This document shows positions 22,907 to 34,711 of a stretch of 64,000 bases of DNA, in pieces. The notes beneath the pieces were generated by a model. The model worked only from the letters and a program-made list of their open reading frames with translations. It had not been told where the DNA came from and searched no databases. Both the position numbers and the translations under genes were made by a program. The DNA comes from Symbiodinium natans (Eukaryota; Sar; Dinophyceae; Suessiales; Symbiodiniaceae): assembly GCA_905221605.1 (NCBI GenBank), contig CAJNDS010000241.1, forward strand, positions 125,748 to 189,747, given 5' to 3'. Position 1 is the stretch's first letter. Each line of letters begins with the position of its first letter.

Positions 22907-25597
22907 GGTGGGTGGGTGGGTGGGTGGGTGGGTGGGTGGGTGGGTGGGTGGGTGCGTGGGTGCGTGGGTGGGTGGGTGGGTGGGTGGGTGGGTGGGTGGA
23001 TGTGTGAGTGCGTGGGTGGGTGGGTGGGTGGGTGGGTGGGTGGGTGCGTGCAGCGTGCGTGCGTGCGTGCGTGCGTGCGAGCGTGCGTGTGAACGCGATT
23101 GTATCGGGCGCTGCTTTTCGTCAGTCTCAGTTCTTTCCGTTTGTCGGACACATGCGAACACGAAACCAGTGTACGGCCTATCTGGGTGTCACGATAGCTC
23201 ACAGATCTCTTCACCCAAGGCTCACCCAAGGCTCACCAAAACTATGAGCTGACTGCAGGTGAAAAGCAGCTCGCATCATGCTCAACATGACTATGCTGTC
23301 AGGTCACAAGAGCATGTGTGAGGATATCGTGGAGGAAGGCATTCTAGAGGCGCCTTGGCAGCTTAGCAATTTGTCGAGTATCTCCGAAGTTCGTCCGCAT
23401 GCAATCAGCACAACTGAACGAGGCTGTGCAGCAGCTGGAGTTCGAGAAGTGGCGAGATGCCGAGCTCTATGACGACATCAAGGTCCGGGGAGCAAGAGAA
23501 GAACATTTTTGAAGCAGGCGAGCGGAGATCTGGTTGTCTCTGAAGGCTTATCAGTGCTTGGCAGGAGATGGCAATTCAGATTGGCTTGGAGGCTGCATGT
23601 GCACAGACATGTACGTATGGAGAGACATCTAGAATCAAGAATTGACAAGCGCATGAATATGAAAGGGGATGTCTCGATCGGGTTTGGGTTTGCAAGGGCA
23701 TTGCATGATGTCCTCATCAGGTCAACGAGATGAGCAACTACGAGCGTTACGAGCGTGAGTTGCAGACCGGCAAGCTTCAATGGGGCCCGCCAACCAGAAA
23801 GAGCATTCTGTGTGGTGCGTTCCGCCTGCCGGTTGAATGGTCCAAGGCTTCATTCATTCCAGCAAGTTCTGGGCAGAGAATGTCACGAAGCGTCTGGTTT
23901 GCAGATGAGCCAAAGCAAGGTTGCGCAAGTGCAGCAGGCTAGAGTGTGTTGTCTTGTCAAGGTTCGAATCGAACGACTTCCGGGCCACACCGTCCCGTGC
24001 TTCCGCTTTCTAGGGGCCCTCATCAAAGACTGCTTGAGTCGCAACCACTACTAGTTTAATTGCGCGAGCCATAGTAAAGCAATGCAACAAAGTTGCATCG
24101 TGCTTTTTACAGAAACCAACGTCCTAGTTTGGGCTCAGATATCACAGTTCATCCCTGTGATGTTGCACGTAGAAGCAGCTGATCAACAGAACATGCTTAA
24201 GAGTGACAGCAAGTCTGCATTCTCGATGGGATCCTTGCCAGGCTTTGAAGTTGCTCGCATCGCTGCTGCAAAGCCCATCAACGGATGCAACGACACTGGC
24301 AGTGGCATGCTTGCCCCTCAGATGCCTCAGATTCTTACAGATGCATACAAATCCATACAGGACCATTCACATACTGTGTAATGTTGTTCATGTCAATTGG
24401 CTCGGCCCTGACGGTCGAGAACGTGTTTGCTGCTTCGCTTGCTGTTTAGCTTGTGGCTTCGCCTGCGGTTGCGCTTCCGGGTGGCCTGCGGGTGGCTTGC
24501 AGTCATCGCAGTCCGGCCGAGAGTTCAAGTCTGGGAATGGAGCTGAAGCCGTCGGGCTGTGACTGGTCAGAAAAGTTGGGGTGGCAAAGTGCAAGGCTTC
24601 CAGGCGTGATTTTGCAAACCTTCGGGCCCGCTATCCGAGAAAGATGTCTTTCAAGAAGCTCCGGGTAAACAAACAGTGCAGGAGGTTTACGGAGGGGAGA
24701 CGAGGCCATTCGATGGACAACTCAGGAGGGCAAGTCTGGTCGAGGCCACTCCTCCACCCCTCCACATCCCTTGACCCTTCGTGGCATTGTGACATAAAGA
24801 CCGAGACGTTTTGCGATCTCCGTGGGGCAGCGTAGGGCAACCATTGACACTTCGACTGTGGCTGACTCGAGGGATGCTCAGGGACGGTCAGCATTCTCAA
24901 CATTCCAGAAGCAGCACACAAGAAAGCGTTCAACGCATGCACGACTGCGGCAGTGTACAAGTAACTTAGTAAGACCAACTGCCATGGGAATGGGTTGTCT
25001 GCTCATGAGCTTGCACCATACCTTTAACTTCCTAAAGCTGCTAAAGGTTGCTCGAACCTTCTCAGAAGCTAGCAAGACGGATTGTCATGCTGACGCTTGT
25101 CATTCATTCTACAGATTCTACAGAAGCGGCTGCAGATGAGGTCACGACCTCGGAGAGTTCGTGACTTTCCACCCTCTGGGTAAAAAGAAGGCCCGAGATG
25201 GATGTCATCACGCATAGCCCGTTTACACATCGCTGGCTTGCTGCAGTGCTGGAGCGTGCAAATCAGGTGGCGCAGTTGCAGGTGAAGGAGAAGGCACGTG
25301 CCAAAAGCGCTGGGAGAAGCAACGTGTTCTTTGTTGGGATGCAATGGCGTTTGGGGGGGGGGGGGGAAGAGGATTTTTTGGAGCGGCATGTTCTTCTGCA
25401 GGTGATGCAGCTCATGGCTGCCCAAGACCCCAATTTCCGAGAGGTGCGGCGGGAAGCTTTACTCTGCTGTCGGGCCCCTGGCTGCACAAAGGGTTCGGGG
25501 TTACGTCAGACGGCAACAGGACGTGCATTTTGGACCTGGAATGGCTTTGATGGAAGGTCAGAAAATCATGCTGAACAAGTGGCAGGCCCTGCCCTGA
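14682..25597 (+). CDS. ATP6V1H: V-type H+-ATPase V1 subunit H
   Basis: Subunit H (yeast Vma13) is an all-helical ARM/HEAT-like regulatory subunit. It bridges V1 and V0 and controls ATP-driven proton pumping at vacuolar and endosomal membranes. Exons: 14682 to about 14761 (MDEQVRILVEEPW, like the conserved RDIPW start), about 14876-14927, 15473-15538 (WLLTLFYDML), 15617-15657, 16591-16653, 17131-17188, 17568-17659, 17723-17782 (NLLKGDLYRKLVW), 18351-18453, 22425-22447, 22524-22580, 22647-22715 (VVRLCLTVLKNFL), 23390-23482, 23565-23591, 23721-23800 (NYERYERELQTGKLQWGP), 23863-23889 (KFWAENVTK), 23962-23983, 24242-24312 (DATTLAVAC), 24604-24664, 25267-25293, 25402-25468 (VRREALLCC), 25557-25597 (QKIMLNKWQALP then TGA). 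Exons 3-22 total 1148 nt and keep one frame to the stop. The product would be near 430 residues, typical for the family. About 15-20 residues between exons 1 and 2 are unresolved. Donors in introns 2-21: 7 GT, 10 GC, 3 GA. Confidence 0.94.
16049..16107 (+). repeat. 8-bp minisatellite (CTCCTCGC)n
   Basis: About seven perfect copies are followed by degenerate CGCCGGAT units to about 16135. It lies inside the 933-bp V-ATPase H intron 15658-16590. Confidence 0.95.
16381..16580. other. AT-rich island in a V-ATPase H intron
   Basis: A 200-bp stretch is clearly richer in A+T than its surroundings, with poly-T runs and a partial inverted repeat (TTGGGATTC near 16433, GATTCCCAA near 16457). It resembles the AT-rich blocks at 4780-5062 and 48660-48960 in composition only. 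Confidence 0.4.
20510..21165. repeat. Inverted clusters of a degenerate ~20-24 bp repeat
   Basis: The left cluster (20510-20655) repeats GAGTCGAAAAC-like words. The right cluster (20990-21165) repeats about seven units with core TTTTCTGACTC or GTTTTCGACTC, the reverse complement of the left core. Variants with GATTCG or GATCCG fill 20870-20985. Confidence 0.65.
22010..22145 (+). repeat. Degenerate telomere-like (TTTAGGG) sequence
   Basis: Dispersed TTTAGGGCTT, TAGGGCTTTT and GGGGTTAGGGC words. The phrase AGGGCTTGGGGATT also occurs near 61697, so this is a dispersed class of sequence and not a chromosome end. Confidence 0.5.
22866..23083 (+). repeat. GT / GGGT / GCGT microsatellite in a V-ATPase H intron
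   Basis: Runs of (GT)n, then long (GGGT)n with GCGT interruptions, then (GCGT)n. It lies between the exons ending at 22715 and starting at 23390. The long frames on both strands are repeat artefacts. Confidence 0.95.
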
Positions 25598-26600
25598 TTC
25601 CCAAGTTCTTTTGCATAAGAATGGGCAGGTCTGGGTCCACATCCCTCATGAACTTTCAGAAAGCAACTCATGGCATTTCGCCAACTTGCTTCGCATGATC
25701 ATCCAGTTTGCAGGTTGGCGAGTCAGCCTCGAAAGACAAGGCTCGTTGACAGACTTACCTGCAGATCCACGTCACAAACGCTCTGCTTCAAGCGACAGAC
25801 CGACCCACAGATTAAGTCATGACTTCTTTTGTTTTGCAAAAAACGCGTTGCTAGTCGCCTGTGCACTTTTGTGAGGGGCCATCGACTGCGGATTAAACTG
25901 ATGAGGCGCCGTCTGCAGATTGTTCCTATTAGCCTAATGTATGAAGGGTCAAGGCGCTACGGTATATTCAACATGGTTTTCGTATGGGATCCCGGATTGA
26001 AGCAAGTCAAGACCTACGTCCTTCATGGCGGGTTAGCCTGGGGCTCATGTGCAAAGATGCACTCTAAGTACCTGCGCTGGATTTCATGGGTTCTCTGCGT
26101 ACGAAGATGTAACCACCTCTACGCGGTTCTTTATGTGTGACATGTGACAGCAGGGCGCTCTTGTGAGTGAGTTCGTATGTGCAACTAATTACTTGCCTTC
26201 TTTGTTGCATTGTGTTGTATGTCTCAATGCTTTCATGACGGGGGAACAGTCAGGCACAAGCCTTTGTCTTCTCGCGGTTCCTTGCGGGCGATCCCAGCTT
26301 GGCACTCGCAGATCTTGCGATTTTTTTTTTCAGCGGGTTGTGTCAACCAGAGACGTCTAGAGAATTAGCTTGTTTCGTTGAAGTCTTCGAGATTCCGCTC
26401 CCAAGGTTCAGTGCAGCGCAAGTGGCGCAACTCCCACTGATTCTGGCAGTCGGGCATATGAAGCCTCCATCGGCCTGCAGTTCAAAAATGTTGTGCGGGG
26501 AAGAGGTTGTTCAGCACGACGAGTGCACTGCAGGAACGCGTCGGTAATTTTGAAATCGTTCTCGTCCGACTCCATCTTCGCCAGGATTTGAGATGAGAGG
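25598..26600. other. Unassigned stretch downstream of V-ATPase H
   Basis: It should contain the 3' untranslated region of V-ATPase H. There is no polyadenylation signal I would trust and no recognisable exon. Confidence 0.4.
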
Positions 26601-26601
26601 A

Positions 26602-27066
26602 TAGGAACTGTAGCTGCCATTCCTTGTTGTGATCTTTATATGACAGAAACCCAGCAGTTGGGTCCCGCGTGCTGTTGTGCATGCGATTGCTATGGAGGCT
26701 TTGCAGACAGTAGAAGTGTGAGATAGCATGAGATGGCACGTAAACAACTTACTGTACATTCAACGGCATCAGACCCAGCTGATTTGCAGCAGTTTGTTGC
26801 AGCTGCGGTGATCATCATTGCTGTTCCCCACATCATCATACTACCACTGGTCACCACCACCGTCGCCACCATTCACCACCGCCTCCACTATACCATATGG
26901 TGATTCTCATTAGGATGATATCATGTTGTGCTTGGTATCTGACAGTCCCGGAAAGCTGCATGGAGCTGCCTCAGACCATCGGGAGTCCCGGTCCGAACGG
27001 TCCGAACTTCGATGAGGTCGAACTTGGGACGGGGTTGCAGCGAGAGTCGAGCTTGGGAGACACCAC
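26602..27066. repeat. Unclassified dispersed repeat, copy A
   Basis: Collinear with copy B at 33288-33645. Shared blocks include GAGGAACTGTA-like sequence, CTTTATATGACAG, GAAGTGTGAGATAGCAT, CATTAGGATGAT, the GGAGCTGCCTCAGA segment and GCAGCGAGAGTCGAG through GAGACACCAC. Copy A has an extra CAC/CAT-rich insert at about 26760-26885 and a tandem duplication of GGTCCGAAC at about 26990. On the - strand both copies keep similar peptides (LSLQPR..FD.IE.R and CHLMLSHTS.V). Confidence 0.75.
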
Positions 27067-28434
27067 TGTGTTTGAAGGTGCAGTGCGAGCGGCTTCTGCG
27101 AGAGCGCGCGGACGCTTGCAAGCTTTGGAGCACGGATTGCACTGCGCAATGCAAAAAACAAAGACAGCACAGTGAATCACCAAGGAAGCAGAGGTGGCGA
27201 GCCTCCAGCTCGACATCAACTTCAAGATTTCGCGCATTCTGATGCTTGAGTCCTCTCCTGAAATTGCCGTATCCATATATGGATTGCATGGATCATGCGT
27301 CCTGTCGTGACTGTTTGCGCAGGTCGAAGCTCGAGGCTGCAGAAACCAGGCGGGGCCTGATGGGAACCCGCTTCACAATACATCTCGCCTATCATCTCCA
27401 GCGCTTTTTTCAAGAGATGCCTGGAAGCGGCAGCCTGGCATCAACATCATCCGCATTTTCCCATTGCCACGGCCGGCACATTATGGTCGCAGTCTTTTCG
27501 GTTCGGTTTCATATGGTTTTATGTGGTTTCACATGGTTCCGAGAATCGTGTTTTTTGCAAATGCGATTCGAAAAGCTTGCAGGTGTTCCGAGCTCGAGCG
27601 GCTGCAGGCCCACATCCCCAGCGCCATCTGCGACAGTGGTACGATGCTCGCTTGCAAGCAGCCGACCTGAGATGCAGAGTTGCTGCTTTGGCTCTGGACT
27701 TGCCACGTCGTGGTCTCGTGGTCTCGCGGTCTCGTGGTGGTACGCTTGAACAGGAGAGAGCGCATATTCAGTAAAGACGTGCGACGCCTTAAACATTGAA
27801 CTAAGCGAAAACATGCAAAGAAAAACCAGGACATAGCCAAAGCCCCAGCAGGCATGAGAGCAGCCTTGCAAAGTTATGCGGAATGCGTTGGAAGAATGTA
27901 TCCAAGCCAAGAAGAATCCAACGACTCAACACCTGTTCTCGTTGTCGACAGAGCAGGGCATGTTCACCAGCACCTTGTTGCCACACCCGTGAGGGAGAGA
28001 GTTGTCATCGCGAAGCGCCTGCGTCCCAAACCCATGTTTCCTCCAGCGATGCACCATCGGATCCGTTTGCTTAGGTGCGACGGTGAGTCCGCATTGAATC
28101 CATTGGCAGCGGCCGAGCCTTGCTTGCACAGACGGGTTTGTCGGGTTTGGGTTGATCGGGGCTGTCACTGACAGTTGGCTGGGTCGGCCTCCGGCCAAGA
28201 GTTGATGTTCGGACGATTTGGCTTTTGGCAGGCTGAAACATCTACTTGTCCAGCCCGAAGCAATGCCCCACCTATCCAAGAATCCAGCGTCAACACGGGA
28301 GCAGCGGGTCTTGTGACAAGGCACTCGTTGCCGCATTGCGAAACCAGGTGGTGGCTGGCAAGCCCTGCAGTAAAGCGTCCTCGCTCAGATCGTCACGCAT
28401 AGAAAGGGTGTCTAGAGTCTAGAGTCTGGAGTCT
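27067..28434. other. Unassigned stretch with possible exons
   Basis: The + strand around 27575-27670 is GC-rich and open in two frames (one contains ELERLQAHIPSAICDSG) behind an AG|G acceptor at about 27580. No family was recognised. The rest shows nothing I can support. Confidence 0.3.
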
Positions 28435-28680
28435 ATGTCTAGGGAAAGGGCGGTCATGGGCCAGCCCAAGGAGCACTTCGAGAAGCTTTTCAAAGAGACC
28501 AGCGACCGGTATGAGGTACTGTTTAAGGAGATCGGCGATCGTTACAGAGCAGCAAGGACGCGCGTTCTAGGCATTCTCCGCACCGTGCTTTTGTTGGCGC
28601 AACATGTGATCAGTGGCGCTTTCAGGAAGCAGGGTATAGAGTCTTTCGATGGTGCAGCCCAGGCCTCAGACAAGATCTGA
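28435..28680 (+). CDS. Coding-like fragment with an internal charged repeat
   Basis: The frame has two near-identical segments, KLFKETSDRYE and VLFKEIGDRYR, followed by a hydrophobic helix (LRTVLLLAQHVISGAF). The spacing suggests a coiled coil or amphipathic helix next to a membrane or packing helix. It ends where the ACAGAC microsatellite begins. No family recognised. It may be an exon of a gene disrupted or bounded by the microsatellite. Confidence 0.35.
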   Translation: MSRERAVMGQPKEHFEKLFKETSDRYEVLFKEIGDRYRAARTRVLGILRTVLLLAQHVISGAFRKQGIESFDGAAQASDKI

Positions 28681-29600
<920 letters not shown>

Positions 29601-31656
29601 GTGCAGATTCAGAGCTTGTTCCTTGAAGTGCGGTGCATGTGATGATATGGAGAGCTTCGTGCTTGCAACATCAGATTGGGGTGGACCTTTTGTTGAGAAG
29701 GCAAGTGTCAGCTTTTATGGCCTGTCTGGTGCTTGCGACTGCTCATCCATCTCTACGTGGTGCCCGCAATCTTGGAGACGCAGCCCTGAACTGAAATGCA
29801 CTTCGCTGTCGGTACCCATCAAAGGTCTGAAGGATATGCAGGTGACAACCGGCACTCCTAGGCCTGCCCCGAAGTCGCCAAGTTTCAGTTGTACGGCTTT
29901 CAAGATCTGAGCCACAAAATGAGACGCGAACCCCATACTAGAACATAAAACCAGACTTATTGATTGCTACATTTGGAATGATGTGGCCACGACTGCCAGA
30001 GATTGGGCCAGTGCCAGGGCCCTACGGCACTTCTACTTAGAGACCCTGAGCCCGTTACTTTGAGGATTACTACAATTCCGTGCTGCAGTTCTCCAAAGCG
30101 ATTTGGATGCTGGAGCTGGCCTGGCACCCGGAGTATGTCCCACGCATCTCTCCTCACATATTGTTGTGGCAGCATTGCAATTTTGCGTGCTCTTGACTCT
30201 TGTCAATTACCACATGTGCAATCGCTCAGTGGCCAGAAGTGAAGCGGCCCGAGTGCGTTTCTCAGATAACTTTTGGGAATGAGGCATGTGCTGGTAGTTA
30301 CTGTAGGGTCTGTACATGGTCTTTGGCGTTTCCGGATGTCTAGGTCATGGGCCCCAGGCATGGCCGAGATCCTGGTCAACAGAGGTTTGGCCCACGTCAA
30401 GCACAGGCCGCTTGCCTCCACACTTTCCGCTCCGCAGTTTGAAGTCCAATGTCTCCATTGCTGACATCTCTCGGAAACGAAGGCAATGGGAGCTTGCAGA
30501 GGACCGGCGAACTTGCACATCCGGCTTCGCGTATCTGTGCACATGCATCTTGCACGCGCGCAACGCCAGGCTGATTTTACGGAAGGCCTCAAGTTGCACC
30601 CAGAGGCCGCGTCCGGCAGTCAACTTGCTAAGGGGACTTGAAGGGGCAGCTCAGAGGCTTTCATCTTTTTTTTTCACACTTCGCTTGCGCATGCTTGCGC
30701 CATAGAAAAGTGTTGGCCTCGCATGTTCCCACCTCGCGGTTGTCCCTGCTTACATTGGCAAACCACCAACGAACGCGTTTTGGTTGACCCACAAGAAGCC
30801 TTGCCCTAAGCCTAAACACCACAGAGGGTTGGCAAGCTTGGCAAACTATGAACCCCAAAAGAGCCTGCTGCTGAAAGGAGTGACAACACCCGAAACTCTC
30901 TGTATCTCTTCCAAAGGGCAACTCATCTATCTGATCTGAAAAGTCCATGTGCAGCAGTGCGGCATTGCACACTGCAGACATCTTGTATGGACGGCAGAGG
31001 GCTTGCAACTTCTGAATCGAGTGCACGAACGAGGCAAATGCGAGCTTGGCCTTAGGGGGAGGAATGGCCCGCAATAGGGCAATAACGGCCCGCCACGAAG
31101 ACATGCGAAGACCATTTCAAGGGGAGACCAAGAGTGCAGAAGATGGGTTCGTTGACAGCGTTGAGGGGCACATGCCAATGTCATCCGATGTCATGTGATG
31201 CAGTTCCTGTGCAGGCTACCGGGCTGTTCGGCGCCGAGACTCTGTCCCACCGTGCTGTGGTGGCGGAGAAGCTTGGTCATCTGACGCAGTCCCTCCAGGC
31301 CTGATCGGAGTTTCAGATAGTTAACGTGTGGCGAGTTTTCGGATGTTTGTTGGGTTGAGATCCCTGAAAACCGGTATCGATTTGGGATGTAGGGCTTTCG
31401 GGTCAAAGACGGCTTGCGTAAGCCCTGGCGGCCCTGGCGTCGATCTCGCAATCCAACGGAAAAACCCCAAGCCGCAAGCCGTGCCCCCAACACTGCCGAT
31501 GCCTCATGCGGCCGGGATACGTCAGCAACCTGCGCTTTTGGGGGAATTTATTGCAAGGATGCCGAAGGCGTGCTGCGAATCAAGCCTGATGCCGAGGCGC
31601 CCGTGGTTTTGCATTAGGATCTGATCGACATCTTGGGGCGTGTCTTTTTTGGCGGC
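29601..31656. other. Unassigned stretch
   Basis: Several frames of 60-150 codons lie on both strands, none with a recognisable domain. Telomere-like words occur near 31385-31400. I see no gene I can support. Confidence 0.3.
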
Positions 31657-31661
31657 GGGGT

Positions 31662-31698
<37 letters not shown>
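31657..31698 (+). repeat. Poly-G run
   Basis: About 41 nearly uninterrupted G. It may be real or a sequencing or assembly artefact. Confidence 0.8.
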
Positions 31699-31699
<1 letters not shown>

Positions 31700-31976
31700 A
31701 ATCACGGGTAGTCCACATTGGGGTGGCCATGAAGGACATGCGCTCGCTGATGGCCCGCATGGCCGAGCTCTCGGACAGTCTTGCATCATCTTGCGTCATC
31801 TTGAGTCTGACTCATGCCTTCTTATATTGGTGTCTTCCTAATCCTCCCTATCTTGGTCTCAAGCCTTGTCCAGGTTTCGCGGATCATTGCCGGCGTGACC
31901 AGGGAGCTGGTCCAAGCTGAGGCGGGGAAACGCCGGCATTGAACGTAGAGAACAAGCAGCCTGCAGATTTCCGCAG

Positions 31977-32066
31977 GATCTGGAGACGCGCCACCGTTTG
32001 TGGAGGTCTTTGATTCTGACATGGCACCCGGATAAACATCCGGATCGTCCTACTGGTGCAGCAGAG
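31977..32066 (+). CDS. Exon with J-domain (DnaJ) HPD motif
   Basis: A 30-codon exon in phase 0 sits between an AG|G acceptor (31975-31976) and a GT donor (32067). It encodes LWRSLILTWHPDKHPD, matching helix II and the invariant HPD loop of J-domains, which stimulate Hsp70 ATPase. Many dinoflagellate proteins carry a short J-like module of this kind (LxxxWHPDKNP). The remaining helices III and IV were not found nearby. A plausible upstream exon-like frame lies at about 31715-31800 (MKDMRSLMARMAELSD). It may be part of a multi-exon J-protein or a gene fragment. Confidence 0.55.
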
Positions 32067-33287
32067 GTCGATCTTGTTGACGCTTCATGCCCAGCTTGCG
32101 AATGGCCAATGGGGACACTCTTCGCAGGTCTGCAAGCACCTGAACTCGTTGAGGCTGGACTTTTGATTCCATGTGGACACAGCCTGCTCTCAGCACTTTG
32201 CTTCGAGGCAGCTAGTTTGCCACTGAGCCGCCGCTCCCAGTGTTGCTAGGAACCGAGAAAGCATCACCACAGGGCACTTCGGCTAACCTCCAAACCGGCC
32301 CCATCATTCTTCTCATCGAAAGGTCTGGCTTCGACTTCGTATGGCTCCTTGCACAGATCTGAGATTTTGCTCCATGTCTGTGTGGCATGACTCCTTCTGA
32401 TACTTAGAAGCGCCCGTGCCAGCTCAGAGTTCATGACTCGGGCTTCAGTTCCAACCCCACGCAGTGGGCATAGTGATCAAACAGAAGTTCCTGAGAGTCC
32501 AAAAACTCGAACATGATCAAAAGAAAATAACGAGGATCAACAGCTTCAAGAAGGATGAAACCTTGCATTTCCACGCTGTTGCTCCTGATTCAGTTTTTAA
32601 GTCCGTCGACAGAGCTTTCTCGCGCGGAGGTGACGCCTTGAACATGTCTAAAACTCCCCAAAGTCCCAAACCCTCCGCAGGCAAAACGAGGAAGCATAGG
32701 GATATGGATAGGGTTCCTGCTGCCACTTTCACTGGCTCACCGAGAGGGAAAGAAACCCTAGAACTCAAGCTGAAAGTAAACCCGGCTCAACAAGGCAAAT
32801 TCAACGTGCCAGCTGCATCCTTGCACAGCGCCAAGCGCACGCAGGAGCCGCCTTGGAGTTGTCGGGAGTTCAGGGTTTAGGGTCTGGCAAGTCTAGGGAG
32901 TCTAGGGTGCTTGGACTGTGACATGCAAACACATCGGGCACCTGTTATTCGAGATGTTTTTCGAGGGTCGTAGGGTGCACGTTCCTGCATGACCTAATAA
33001 ATGTAATCTTCTGCCGCGCAGGATCCCTCGGCTCCAAAGAGTGCTGCAATGCACAGCCTAACTTTGCGATTGAGGTCGAAAAGGTTGGCGAAGATTTGTT
33101 GTTGGCTTGCGCCAGCGCCCGCCTGTGCCGACCATCGTATATACCATCATGGCATTCAGACGCGTGCCTTCGCGTTGAGTGTAGCGGATGGCGCAGCCTA
33201 GTTTCAAACTGCAAGCCCCAAACCTTGAACCTCTTTCTTTCAAGGCTCGAAGCTGGCGTTGGGAGAAGTCTCAGGTCGTTTGTGCAC
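32067..33287. other. Unassigned stretch, possibly further exons of the J-domain gene
   Basis: The + frame at 32464-32880 (138 codons, lysine-rich, KITRINSFKKDE) has no recognised domain. Telomere-like words occur at 32870-32910. Confidence 0.3.
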
Positions 33288-33645
33288 CGAGGAACTGTAC
33301 CTACTCGGCCATGCTTGTTGTGCTCTTTATGACACTTTATGACAGAAGCCCATCAGTTGCACCGGTCCTGGGTGCTGTTGTGCATGTGATTGCAGTTGTC
33401 GCTTTTCAGACACTAGAAGTGTGAGATAGCATAAGATGGCACATGATGGCACTTAAACACCTTGCTGCACGCCTCCAGTAATAGTGGTTCCCATTAGGAT
33501 GATGTCTTGCTGTGGTTAGTATTTGACAATTCCCCGCAGCCGCATGGAGCCGCCTCAGATTATCGGAAGTCCCGATCCGAATTTCGATGAAGTCGAACGT
33601 GAGACGGGGCTGCAGCGAGAGTCGAGTTTGGGTCCGGAGACACCA
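33288..33645. repeat. Unclassified dispersed repeat, copy B
   Basis: Same order and orientation as copy A at 26602-27066, without the CAC/CAT-rich insert. It ends with GGAGACACCAC as copy A does. A short CA microsatellite follows at 33731-33747. Confidence 0.75.
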
Positions 33646-34711
33646 CGGAGTGGCTTGGCCGTAGTATGCCTTACTACGCCTTAGTTCTTTGTTATCCCGT
33701 GCTCGGAAAGCTTTAGGGTTACTCGTGCTGACACACACACACACACACCGCATCTCGAGCTGCAATTGTGTGGCCATCTGGGAGGCCCTCGGATGAATCT
33801 TCTGGGTTTTCAGACTTCACAAGATGACCTTCGGGTTTTTGGGTTTATCATTGCCCCAGGACCTGCGAGCCTGAAAGCCGAAGAGCAAGCCAAACCTCTG
33901 CAAGGAGTTAGCGGTCGGTTCCAAAGTTCGAGTTGCATTTTCTGCAAGGCAACCTTCGCCTGAGGACTGCGCTTTGCGTGAGTTCCTACCCTTAATCTTG
34001 AAACCAGCCACCGTAATTTCGTGATTTTGGTGCCCTGAATGCCATGTCGATAGATGTATGTACCTTCAGCCTCTACACCATTACGGCTTGCTAGGGTTTT
34101 CCAAGAAAATCTTTGTTTCCTCCATCTTACATAATCGGGAAACCTCTGTTGCGTCCTCTTTCACATGTATTTCCTATGTTCTTTGACAGGAAGCCCTTTT
34201 TTCGATCGTGATCCCGGGGCCCCTAGACCAAGCCGGCCTATGAATCGTTTTTCTTCGTGCACGGAAACATTGACATAAACGCCTTCCATCGCCTTCCAAC
34301 AGAACAACGCACGCGAAAGGATTCTGGAGATTTCTGGAGCGTAGTCTAGGATGACATAGGGTTCAGAAGGGATGTCTTCGGGCTATCCAGCAAGGTTTGG
34401 GTTTCATAAGAGTGTTTCGGAAGAAGAAGAAGAAGCGAAATTTCAAAAAAGACTTCCGACCAAACATGGAGTGCCAAGCATTTTTGACAAATTCGCAGGG
34501 TCGACAGCTTTCAACGGTAAATCAGAGGATTTCATATCTTTCGCGAGATGTAATTTGATTTAAGAGCGTTTGGGGCCCACAAGATGTCATCCGCGAAGTT
34601 CATGAAGGGGTTCGTTGGCCGCATGAACCCTTTGTGAGCATTGAAGCTCTTAGTCTCCTGTGACACGTGGAGTATTGACTTTGTTTGTATAGGTTTCGCA
34701 ATGACTAAAAG
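33646..34711. other. Unassigned stretch upstream of the SHSW gene
   Basis: It contains a + frame at 34372-34563 (FGFHKSVSEEEEEAKFQKRL) that might be an upstream exon of the SHSW gene, but splice borders could not be fixed. Otherwise nothing recognisable. Confidence 0.3.

Noticed and set aside
23961-23976. GGTTCGAATC, resembling the B box of a tRNA gene or tRNA-derived SINE
   Set aside because: No A box or cloverleaf fits around it, and the bases are needed as a 22-nt exon (FESNDFR) of V-ATPase H.
31580-31799. Proline-rich minus-strand protein
   Set aside because: It is the translation of the poly-G run at 31657-31698.
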